Below are positions 1 to 5,182 of a stretch of DNA of 5,182 bases, one piece after another. The DNA is taken from assembly GCA_902797495.1 (NCBI GenBank), contig CADBTH010000134.1, positions 1-5,182 of the forward strand, in the 5' to 3' direction. How positions within the stretch are numbered: position 1 is the stretch's first letter; every line of letters starts with the position of its first letter. The translations under genes were made by a program, and so were the position numbers. Source of the stretch: an uncultured Ruminococcus sp. Lineage in GTDB: Bacteria > Bacillota > Clostridia > Oscillospirales > CAG-272. The notes under the pieces are model-generated. The model was not told the origin of the DNA. It worked only from the letters and a program-made list of their open reading frames with translations, and ran no database searches.

Positions 1-123
1 GCACATTGCAAAGGATTTTGTTCAGCGTATCTGAGCTTTCTTTCCCCAAAAACGTATTATGACGACCTGCTGAATGACGACCGTTTTGCACCGTTGATCC
101 AGAAATTAAAGGAAAGAGAATAG
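1..123 (+). CDS. C-terminal end of an unidentified protein (5' partial)
   Basis: The frame is open from the first base to a TAG at 121-123 and gives 40 residues ending in YYDDLLNDDRFAPLIQKLKERE-type sequence. The last half looks like a real C-terminus: a charged amphipathic helix ending in Lys/Glu. The Y-D-x-L-x-x-D-x-RF-x-x-L pattern resembles the ends of some TPR-containing regulators and adenylate cyclase-like proteins, but this is too short for assignment. A terminator hairpin follows the stop by two bases, which supports a genuine gene end. The first 17 residues are less convincing (three aromatic residues, two cysteines), and codon use is more A+T-rich than in the operon opposite. The other two plus frames are interrupted by stops here. 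I do not assign a function. Confidence 0.5.
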   Translation, partial: AHCKGFCSAYLSFLSPKTYYDDLLNDDRFAPLIQKLKERE

Positions 124-125
124 AT

Positions 126-154
126 AAAAGGCGTTCCTTCGCGGAACGCCTTTT
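126..154. terminator. Bidirectional intrinsic terminator between convergent genes
   Basis: A perfect inverted repeat has arms at 126-137 (AAAAGGCGTTCC) and 143-154 (GGAACGCCTTTT) with a 5-base loop, TTCGC. The G+C-rich core of the stem is flanked by A4 on one side and T4 on the other, so each strand reads as a hairpin running into a U tract. It starts two bases after the TAG of the left-edge frame and lies 13 bases past the TGA of the minus-strand operon. It can therefore end both transcripts. The U tracts are short (four bases), so efficiency may be moderate. Confidence 0.9.
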
Positions 155-167
155 GAATTGTGCTTTG

Positions 168-623
168 TCAGTCTTTGACCGGGATCTTGAACACTATCTT
201 TTTGACCTTTTCGGCTTCGCGGAACATTCCGGGACGGTGTACGTCGCACGGCGCGAAGTATGCGAAAGAGCCTTCGTCGAAGTCGAGCGCGACTTTCGTC
301 TTGCCGATGGTCGTCGTTCCGAGAAAGTCCGCTTCTTCGCTGTATTCGGAAGCGTTTTGTATTTCGTCGAGAGGCATCCATTCGACCGTTTCGTTTCCGC
401 GGTGCAGGTACTGCAGATCGGCGTATTTTCTGTGCGCCTCGAAGCAGAATTCCTCTTTTATCGGAGCGTATTCCGATACGTTAGCAAGTATCCCTTCGCC
501 GATCGGATAGCTGCCGTCGGGGAGTGAGTCGACGTCCGTGTTTTTAAGATAGTCGATTATGATCTGAAATCTTTCGTCGAACGGAAGATAAAATGAAAGG
601 TTTGATATTTTGTCGTAAATCAT
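168..623 (-). CDS. YhcH/YjgK/YiaL (DUF386) family protein, NanQ/TabA/EbgC-like
   Basis: This is a soluble 151-residue protein with no signal peptide, close to the usual length of about 150 for this cupin-like beta-barrel family. Family signatures are visible. The segment at 62-71 (E62, H64, Y67, D69, Q71) corresponds to the E-x-H-x-x-Y-x-D-I-Q motif of E. coli YhcH. Residues 120-132 (FAYFAPCDVHRPG) match the F-x-x-FxPxxxHxPG motif. The end, VKKIVFKI, matches the typical closing strand. E62, H64 and H129 are the likely metal ligands. Characterised relatives include NanQ (YhcH), an N-acetylneuraminate anomerase, TabA, linked to biofilm, and EbgC, a beta-galactosidase subunit. The substrate cannot be told from sequence. 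The ATG at 623 is preceded by AAAGGAG with a 7-base spacer. It is the last gene of the operon, 15 bases after the DUF4340 gene, with the terminator just downstream. The family call is firm, the role open. Confidence 0.9.
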   Translation of the reverse strand: MIYDKISNLSFYLPFDERFQIIIDYLKNTDVDSLPDGSYPIGEGILANVSEYAPIKEEFCFEAHRKYADLQYLHRGNETVEWMPLDEIQNASEYSEEADFLGTTTIGKTKVALDFDEGSFAYFAPCDVHRPGMFREAEKVKKIVFKIPVKD

Positions 624-630
624 TTTGCTG

Positions 631-637
631 CTCCTTT
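631..637 (-). promoter_or_regulatory. Ribosome binding site for the DUF386 gene
   Basis: On the minus strand this reads AAAGGAG, 7 bases before the ATG at 623. It lies wholly in the 15-base gap after the DUF4340 stop codon (639-641), so the gene has its own strong initiation site and does not depend on overlap coupling. It fixes the start. Confidence 0.8.
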
Positions 638-638
638 A

Positions 639-1664
639 TCAATCATTTTCCGAAGTATCGGGGAATTCTGCGGCGACGTAGGTCGAATATCTCATAAGCT
701 CGTTATATACCGCCTCGCTGACGGAGTATACTATGTGACTTCCTTCCGCAGTATAGTAGTAATAATTGCTTTCGGTGACGCTGCCGTCGTCGCCGGTCTT
801 CGATATCACGTGGCTCTTTCCGAAAACGATCTTCAGATTTTCGTTCTGAACGACCGTGGACATCGTCCCGTCGTCGTTCGTCAGGGAAACCGTCTTGCCG
901 TACGTCAGATCCGCGTACGCGCTGTCGGAAGGCGTGATGCCTATGCTTTTCAGCTCTTCGTCCGTCGCGTAAAAGGCGTTATTCGATGAGAACGACAGTT
1001 TTCTGAAGATCTCAGCGGATTCTTTCAGCCCCGTCTCGTCGGTGACGGTGTTTTCCACACCTTCCGCGTCGCGTATCTCGAGCGAGACGAGAAGGTCGTC
1101 GCTGATGCCGGGGAACTCGTCTATCAGCATCAGGCTCTCCTTCGTATAGTCGAACGCGGATTTGAACCCGCTCTCGACCATATATATCTTTCCGGAGATC
1201 ATATCTTTAAGATATACGTTCCCGTTGTATTCGTTCTCGGCGCCTACCGACAGCTCGAGTTTCGCGCCGTCGGAGTATTCTCCGCTGACTGTCAGAACCG
1301 GCGACTCAAACCCGAAATCGGGAGTCTCTTCAGATTCTATGAAACGTACGGCGCGCAGAGACGATACTGCGTTCGCCATATTGGCGACGGTTGATGAGTC
1401 GATCGGGTAGTTGAAGTCGTCTGAGAGCTTCCACGAACCGTTTGCGTCTTTTTCAAAAGAGAGGTCGGCGTCCTCACCTCTATACGATAGCTTTTCGAGG
1501 TTTTCCGCCTCGTAGTCGTTGACGTATATCGCGCTTTCCGCTTCCTCTGCTTCCGCCTCCTCGGCGTCGCGCTCGTTTTTGTTCTTCAAAAGTTTATATC
1601 CGACAATGAGAAGCGCGAGTACGAGAAGCAGTGAGAGGGAAGTGATAACCGTTTTTTTAGTCAT
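639..1664 (-). CDS. DUF4340 membrane-anchored protein of a Gld-type ABC transporter
   Basis: The 341-residue protein begins with MTKK and a single hydrophobic segment at about 5-25, with no lipobox cysteine, so it is probably an N-terminal anchor with the bulk outside the membrane. A Glu/Ala-rich linker follows at about 31-45. The fold is then built of beta-rich units typical of DUF4340: W78-K-L with a following YPID (86-89), a D116-F-G-F-x-S-P motif, L-x-L-S-V-G (136-141), a Y151-L-K and an IYMV strand (160-163). A second copy of this pattern seems to start near 237 (see findings). DUF4340 genes commonly follow gldG-like genes in Clostridia and other phyla. Their molecular role is unknown, though an accessory subunit to the transporter is likely. 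The ATG at 1664 lies 6 bases after the GldG-like stop, with an AGAGGTGA site overlapping that stop. The C-terminus is acidic (DTSEND). Confidence 0.88.
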   Translation of the reverse strand: MTKKTVITSLSLLLVLALLIVGYKLLKNKNERDAEEAEAEEAESAIYVNDYEAENLEKLSYRGEDADLSFEKDANGSWKLSDDFNYPIDSSTVANMANAVSSLRAVRFIESEETPDFGFESPVLTVSGEYSDGAKLELSVGAENEYNGNVYLKDMISGKIYMVESGFKSAFDYTKESLMLIDEFPGISDDLLVSLEIRDAEGVENTVTDETGLKESAEIFRKLSFSSNNAFYATDEELKSIGITPSDSAYADLTYGKTVSLTNDDGTMSTVVQNENLKIVFGKSHVISKTGDDGSVTESNYYYYTAEGSHIVYSVSEAVYNELMRYSTYVAAEFPDTSEND

Positions 1665-1670
1665 TCCGCC

Positions 1671-1678
1671 TCACCTCT
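1671..1678 (-). promoter_or_regulatory. Ribosome binding site overlapping the upstream stop codon
   Basis: The minus strand reads AGAGGTGA here, and its final TGA (1671-1673) is the stop codon of the GldG-like gene. The spacer to the ATG at 1664 is 6 bases. Ribosomes finishing the upstream gene end on the initiation site of the DUF4340 gene, so translation of the two is probably coupled. Confidence 0.7.
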
Positions 1679-3149
1679 TTTTGCGGCGGACGATCCATAC
1701 GACAAATCCTGCCGCAAGGATCACGAGCGGGATGACCGCGATAAACACCGTTCTCCACGCGCCCGCCTGACTCTCGTTTACAGTCAGCGTCGTCGTCGAT
1801 ATAGTCTTAGGCTCGACGGACGTCGTGACGGCTCCCTTTGAAGAGTAGCCGAGGATCGACTTGAAGAGGGAAGAGTTCCCGCCGTAGTCCGCGTTCTTCT
1901 CAAAGTATGCGGGGGACGTGAACCAGAAGAACGAAGACGTCGTCTCTCCGTTGTCGAGAGTCGATAGGGCGGCTACGGTGAAAGGCCCTTCGATATCCGC
2001 ATCGTCCTTTTCAAAGTGGTCGATATTGTATATATCGGTCTTCAGATAGGACGAATCGCTCGTGACGAGGATCGGTGTGAAAACGGCTCCCGTTCCTTCC
2101 TTTTCTTCTACTCCGTGAGACGCCGGCATGAAGTACGTCAGAGCGTCTTCGCTGATGAGCGAGCCGGGAGCGGACGGGCTGACAGACGGCACGAGGTAGT
2201 AAGGATACGACTGGTATCCGGTCTGGTCGCCTTCAAATATTACGCCCTCCTGCGGCTGCATGCCGGCTCTTGCCGCGAGAGAGATCAGATTCGGTTCCTT
2301 GTTCTGATCGATATAGTCGATGGTCGTAACGAGTATGACCGATCCACCGTTCGTAAAGTAATCGGAGATCGTCTCGAGTTCTTGTTCGGAGATATCCTGG
2401 CTCGGATAATTGATTATAAGTATCGTGCAGTCGTCGGGTATTGTCCCGTCTCCCGTCAGCAGATTGAGGGATTCATAATCGACGTTGGACGACGTTACGA
2501 TCTCGGCATATCCGTCGGAAAGAGGAGTTTCTCCGTGACCCGTGAGAGCGTAGACCTTGTCCGTGTTTTCGGACGTGACGTACGCGATCGCGCTCGTGAG
2601 ATTCGTCTCTCCCATGAACAGTTCGACCGCTTCAAGCGTCTGACCGTAGTAGTTGTACATCATCGCCGCGTAGGTGTTGTACTGCTCGGACGTGAGACGT
2701 CCCTGCTCGGTCTCGAACATCGTCCATTCACCGCCGTTTATCACGCGCGTCTTGTTGCCGGACGTGACGATGACGGAATCTGAAACTATAGCCTCGTCTG
2801 TATATTGCTTACTGAAATTCGGATTATCCGCAGGGTCGATTATCTTATACGAAATGTTTCCGTTCTCTCCCGCGTACTGGTCGAGCAGACCCTCGATGGT
2901 CATCGTGTTGTTCGTTTCCTGACCCTTTTCGACAAAGAGATATATCTGTACTTCGTTTTTGATATCCTTCAGGACGGCTTTTGTTTCGTCCCCGATCGTG
3001 TAGAGCTTTTCCTTCGTCGTGTCGATGCTCTTCACCGACGCGGGAAGCTCGGAGGCGAGAAGATTCAGAGCGATGATGACCGCGAGGACTATCGCCGTGA
3101 GGATGAGGGTGAAAGTACCGATCTTTACAGTTTTTCTGCTGAATTTCAT
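1671..3149 (-). CDS. GldG-like ABC transporter auxiliary protein
   Basis: The 492-residue protein starts with a basic segment (MKFSRKTVK) and a transmembrane helix at about 11-32. A large extracytoplasmic region follows, then a second helix at 468-487 and a basic RRKKR end, giving both termini inside by the positive-inside rule. The soluble region shows the GldG/ABC_transp_aux pattern. There is an early D43-x-T-x-x-x-L-Y-T-I segment, then V199-YALTGHGE (GHGE at 204-207), which is the hallmark motif of the family. A hydrophobic strand ILIINYP (243-249) is followed by D252-I-S-x-x-E-L and Y264-F-x-x-GGS (GG at 268-269), resembling a Rossmann-like or glutamine-amidotransferase-like fold without an evident catalytic triad. 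In Flavobacterium, GldG works with GldA and GldF in gliding. In non-gliding bacteria the role is unknown. The ATG at 3149 has a strong GAGGAGGTGA site. The gene sits 14 bases after the permease gene. Confidence 0.9.
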   Translation of the reverse strand: MKFSRKTVKIGTFTLILTAIVLAVIIALNLLASELPASVKSIDTTKEKLYTIGDETKAVLKDIKNEVQIYLFVEKGQETNNTMTIEGLLDQYAGENGNISYKIIDPADNPNFSKQYTDEAIVSDSVIVTSGNKTRVINGGEWTMFETEQGRLTSEQYNTYAAMMYNYYGQTLEAVELFMGETNLTSAIAYVTSENTDKVYALTGHGETPLSDGYAEIVTSSNVDYESLNLLTGDGTIPDDCTILIINYPSQDISEQELETISDYFTNGGSVILVTTIDYIDQNKEPNLISLAARAGMQPQEGVIFEGDQTGYQSYPYYLVPSVSPSAPGSLISEDALTYFMPASHGVEEKEGTGAVFTPILVTSDSSYLKTDIYNIDHFEKDDADIEGPFTVAALSTLDNGETTSSFFWFTSPAYFEKNADYGGNSSLFKSILGYSSKGAVTTSVEPKTISTTTLTVNESQAGAWRTVFIAVIPLVILAAGFVVWIVRRKKR

Positions 3150-3155
3150 TTATCT

Positions 3156-3165
3156 TCACCTCCTC
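3156..3165 (-). promoter_or_regulatory. Strong ribosome binding site for the GldG-like gene
   Basis: The minus strand reads GAGGAGGTGA, nearly the full complement of the 16S rRNA 3' end, 6 bases before the ATG at 3149. It overlaps the permease stop codon (3164-3166) by two bases. It is the longest match of the sites seen here and argues for a bacterium that relies on Shine-Dalgarno initiation. Confidence 0.8.
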
Positions 3166-4042
3166 AGTTCCAACGCTTCTTTTCCACAGCCTGGCAGGTG
3201 AGGAAAAGGAAGAATACGATGGCGCTCAGGTAGAATATGATCGCCGTCACGTCGAGCTTGCCGTAGAAGAAATCGTTCAGCTTCTCGAAAAAGTCGAGCT
3301 TGGAAACTATCCTCTGAGCGAGTCCTTCAAACTCTTCTTTTTTAATTATAAAGCCGATCACCGAAGCGGCGCATCCCGCGAGGAATACGACGCCTGAGGC
3401 GATATAGCTCTTCGTCAGAATGTACGTCACGACCCCGATTATCAGAGCGATAAGTATCAGGAATATCAGCGAAAACGTTCTTGTCGAGGGGAGGAACGAA
3501 GAGAGGTCCGACATATACGCGACGAGGAATATCGACATCAGAGTGATTATCGCCGCTATGACCTGACTCTCCGTAAGAGACGAGATGAATATACCGATCG
3601 CTATCAGCGCCGCTCCGAGGATGAAGAATGCGAGGAGCGACGAGTACGCGGTGTTGAGGTAGATCGTTCCGAACTTTGCAAGCACGAAAGGATAGAGAGC
3701 GACAATCGCCGTGGGAATTGCGAATACCGCGAGCGCGGCGAGATACTTTGCGATAACTATCGATTTCGTCTTGATGGGGAGGGAATAGAGGAGCTTGTCC
3801 GAGCCGTTGTGACGCTCGTCCGCAAACGACCTCATCGTGAGAAGCGGTATAGCTATAAGCGAAATGAAGGACGCATTGCTGACGACGTACTCGAACTGCG
3901 AGTACGCGACGTTGCGGTTGTTGAATCCGAGACAGATCTGCGCCGTCATGATGCCGAACCAGAAGAGGACGAACGCTATGAAGATCGGCGCGACCATCGT
4001 ACGCATCATGCTTTTGAATTCTTTTCCGAATACTGCGCTCAT
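3164..4042 (-). CDS. GldF-like ABC-2 type permease
   Basis: This is a 292-residue integral membrane protein with hydrophobic segments at about 17-39, 57-70, 98-122, 134-156, 160-177, 190-209, 213-233 and 264-284. Some of the shorter ones may be re-entrant, as ABC-2 permeases usually have six. The family signature lies at 66-89: PLLTMRSFADERHNGSDKLL followed by YSLP, equivalent to the P-L-x-T-M-R-x-x-x-E-E-x-x-x-G-T-x-x-L-L-x-x-x-P segment. This forms the cytoplasmic coupling region that contacts the ATPase. The sequence between 236 and 263 is amphipathic and charged, and the end is basic (EKKRW). It should form the transport channel with the ATPase encoded upstream. The start overlaps the ATPase stop as ATGA and has AAGGAGG 9 bases ahead, so translation is coupled. 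The subfamily is clear but the substrate is not known. Confidence 0.92.
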   Translation of the reverse strand: MSAVFGKEFKSMMRTMVAPIFIAFVLFWFGIMTAQICLGFNNRNVAYSQFEYVVSNASFISLIAIPLLTMRSFADERHNGSDKLLYSLPIKTKSIVIAKYLAALAVFAIPTAIVALYPFVLAKFGTIYLNTAYSSLLAFFILGAALIAIGIFISSLTESQVIAAIITLMSIFLVAYMSDLSSFLPSTRTFSLIFLILIALIIGVVTYILTKSYIASGVVFLAGCAASVIGFIIKKEEFEGLAQRIVSKLDFFEKLNDFFYGKLDVTAIIFYLSAIVFFLFLTCQAVEKKRWN

Positions 4043-5182
4043 TCTTCGTCGCCTCCTTCCTCGTTTTCAACTTTTTCATCAGACTCTTCTTCTTCGGAGA
4101 AGTGCGATACGTATTCTTCCGAAGGCGCGACGGGAGTATCCTGCGCCGTGTCTTCCGTCTTTTCTTCAAGATACGGCGAGGCGAGCGGATCGTATTCCTT
4201 CTTGACAGTCTCTTCGGCTGCCGCAGCGGCTCTCTCTTCTTCCGATTCTCTCTCGGCTTTTCTGACTGCGGCTTCCGTGGTGAGTCTGATGAAGATGTCT
4301 TCGATACTGACTCTCGTCGTTATTATCTGTTTGACTTCCGTGCCGGCTTCTTCGAGTGCGGAATTGATCTCGTCCTGAATATTGAAGCCCTCTTTCGTCT
4401 CAATAACGGACTTGACGTAGTCGCCTCTCGGGTACGTTATCACGTAGTCGACTCCTTCGATATCGGAGAGGATCTCCCTGACCTCGACGTAGTCTCCGCC
4501 GGAGATCACGGTGATCGTCCTGCCCTTGCGGCTGCTCTCAAGCTCTTCGAGAGTTCCTTCCGCGACGATCTCGCCGAACGCCATGATGATTATGTAGTCG
4601 CATACCGCGGCTATCTCGCCCATGATATGGCTCGAAAGGATGACCGCGTGATCCTGCTTCAGCTGAGATATCAGCGCCCTGACTTCGATGAGCTGGAGCG
4701 GGTCGAGACCGACAGTCGGCTCGTCAAGTATAATGATCTCCGGGTCGCCGATGAGCGTTCCGGCGATACCGACTCTCTGTTTGTAGCCTTTCGAGAGAGT
4801 TTTGATGAGCTGATCGGAAACGTTGTCGATCCCGCAGAGCTTTTCGACTCTTGATACTTCCTTGTCGATCCCGCCTTTTACCTTTCTGACCTTCGCGATG
4901 AATCTCAGATATTCGTCAGGCGTCATGTCGGGATAGAGCGGCGGTACCTCCGGCAGATATCCGATGTCTGATTTTGCGGCGGAAGCCTTTTCGTAGATGT
5001 CGTTTCCGTTCACGGTAACGCTGCCCGACGTCGCGGCGAGGCATCCGGTCATGATGTTCATGATCGTAGATTTGCCCGCGCCGTTCGGTCCGAGCAGACC
5101 GTAGACGTGCCCTTTTTCGATTGTAAAGCTGACGTTGTTCACGGCCGTCACCGAGCCGTAGTTCTTCGTCAGATTTTTGACC
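4039..5182 (-). CDS. ABC transporter ATP-binding protein, GldA/CcmA type (5' partial)
   Basis: This is the cytoplasmic ATPase that should drive the permease encoded next. The frame runs off the right edge. The first visible residues are VKNLTKNYGSVTAVNNVSF, the usual beginning of an ABC domain. The GTG at 5149-5151 is therefore an internal valine, and the true start is only a few codons outside. Numbering from the first visible codon (380 residues seen): Walker A GPNGAGKST at 31-39, Q-loop region YLPE with Glu at 78, signature LSKGYKQR at 129-136, Walker B IIILDEP at 149-155 with catalytic Glu 154, D-loop GLDP at 158-161, and H-loop His 185. A DUF4162-like domain follows from about 205 to 298. 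Then comes an 80-residue charged tail. LSKGYKQR in place of LSGGQ, and E for Q in the Q-loop, are common in this subfamily. All catalytic residues are present. Its stop overlaps the permease start (ATGA). Confidence 0.95.
   Translation of the reverse strand, partial: VKNLTKNYGSVTAVNNVSFTIEKGHVYGLLGPNGAGKSTIMNIMTGCLAATSGSVTVNGNDIYEKASAAKSDIGYLPEVPPLYPDMTPDEYLRFIAKVRKVKGGIDKEVSRVEKLCGIDNVSDQLIKTLSKGYKQRVGIAGTLIGDPEIIILDEPTVGLDPLQLIEVRALISQLKQDHAVILSSHIMGEIAAVCDYIIIMAFGEIVAEGTLEELESSRKGRTITVISGGDYVEVREILSDIEGVDYVITYPRGDYVKSVIETKEGFNIQDEINSALEEAGTEVKQIITTRVSIEDIFIRLTTEAAVRKAERESEEERAAAAAEETVKKEYDPLASPYLEEKTEDTAQDTPVAPSEEYVSHFSEEEESDEKVENEEGGDEE
4042..4287 (-). other. Acidic, low-complexity C-terminal tail of the ATPase
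   Basis: This part encodes about the last 82 residues of the ATPase, past the DUF4162-like domain. It starts with a helix-forming Glu/Arg/Ala-rich stretch that includes five consecutive alanines, passes through a Pro/Ser/Thr-rich linker (DPLASPY, TPVAPSEEY) and ends in a run where 14 of the final 28 residues are Asp or Glu. It is probably disordered at the end. GldA-type ATPases normally end soon after the DUF4162-like domain, so this is an added segment of unknown role. Confidence 0.75.
4052..4058 (-). promoter_or_regulatory. Ribosome binding site for the permease gene, inside the ATPase gene
   Basis: AAGGAGG on the minus strand lies 9 bases before the permease ATG at 4042. It is inside the coding sequence for the acidic ATPase tail, where the overlapping codons encode Glu-Gly-Gly. 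It supports the ATG at 4042 as the permease start. Confidence 0.75.

Noticed and set aside
624..638. Possible internal promoter before the DUF386 gene
   Set aside because: The gap is only 15 bases and is filled by the ribosome binding site; no convincing -35/-10 pair was seen in the preceding coding sequence.
2016..2783. Plus-strand open frame of 255 codons opposite the GldG-like gene
   Set aside because: It is exactly in register with the minus-strand codons, so its stops could only come from TTA, CTA or TCA codons of the real gene, which are rare here. The translation is Arg/Asp/Val-rich with no recognisable domain, and no ribosome binding site precedes it.
2845..3159. Minus-strand frame of 104 codons starting next to the GldG-like ATG
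   Set aside because: It overlaps the GldG-like gene in another frame, gives an Arg/His-rich low-quality sequence and competes for the same ribosome binding site.
3342..4169. Second minus-strand frame of 275 codons overlapping the permease gene
   Set aside because: The product is Arg/His/Ser-rich without hydrophobic segments, while the other frame gives a clear multi-pass permease with a conserved family motif.
3809..4378. Plus-strand open frame of 189 codons across the permease/ATPase junction, with a Ser/Ala-rich end
   Set aside because: It is in register with the permease codons, and the serine-rich part is simply the reverse complement of the Glu-rich ATPase tail (GAA/GAG read as TTC/CTC and shifted to TCT/TCC).
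4102..4854. Plus-strand open frame of 250 codons opposite the ATPase gene
   Set aside because: It has the same in-register antisense geometry. The product is an Arg/Asp/Phe-rich sequence that mirrors the codons of an unmistakable ABC ATPase on the other strand.
4943..4957. Glutamate in place of the Q-loop glutamine as a possible inactivating change
   Set aside because: The GYLPE form is usual in GldA/CcmA-type ATPases, and Walker A, signature, Walker B and H-loop are all intact.
5149..5151. GTG as the start codon of the ATPase
   Set aside because: The frame stays open upstream and encodes the conserved first strand (VKNLTKNYGS) of the ABC domain. No ribosome binding site is seen before the GTG, so the start lies beyond the window edge.

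Overview
The window is about half G+C and is almost entirely coding. One tightly packed operon on the minus strand fills about 97% of it. It is read from the right edge (5182) down to 168. The start codons follow strong Shine-Dalgarno sequences (AAAGGAG, AAGGAGG, GAGGAGGTGA). That argues against Bacteroidota, where the Gld system was first described and where such sites are usually weak or absent. It fits an uncultured Firmicutes of the Clostridia type, possibly from the gut. This lineage is inferred from style and gene order, not proven.

Layout, in order of transcription: (1) an ABC-transporter ATPase of the GldA/CcmA type, whose N-terminus lies just off the right edge and which carries an unusual acidic C-terminal tail (4039-5182); (2) a GldF-like ABC-2 permease (3164-4042) that overlaps it by 4 bases; (3) a GldG-like protein anchored at both ends with a large extracytoplasmic domain (1671-3149); (4) a DUF4340 protein with one N-terminal anchor and an apparent internal duplication (639-1664); (5) a small soluble YhcH/YjgK/YiaL (DUF386) protein of the NanQ/TabA/EbgC family (168-623). 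Gaps between successive genes are -4, 14, 6 and 15 bases, which indicates one transcript. The operon promoter is not in the window.

At the left edge is the end of a plus-strand reading frame (1-123) that converges on the operon. A perfect 12-bp hairpin (126-154), flanked by A and T runs, sits between the two stop codons and can terminate both strands.

How the genes may work together: the ATPase and permease form the membrane engine. The GldG-like and DUF4340 proteins are the usual partners of this subtype and probably form an extracytoplasmic module attached to it. The substrate or mechanical role of such transporters in non-gliding bacteria is not established. The DUF386 protein may add a carbohydrate link, since family members act on sialic acid or other sugars, but here it may only share the transcript.

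I found no tRNA, rRNA, CRISPR array, insertion sequence or clearly new system. The most notable points are the acidic ATPase tail, the DUF386 gene in a Gld-type operon, and the duplicated DUF4340 fold.
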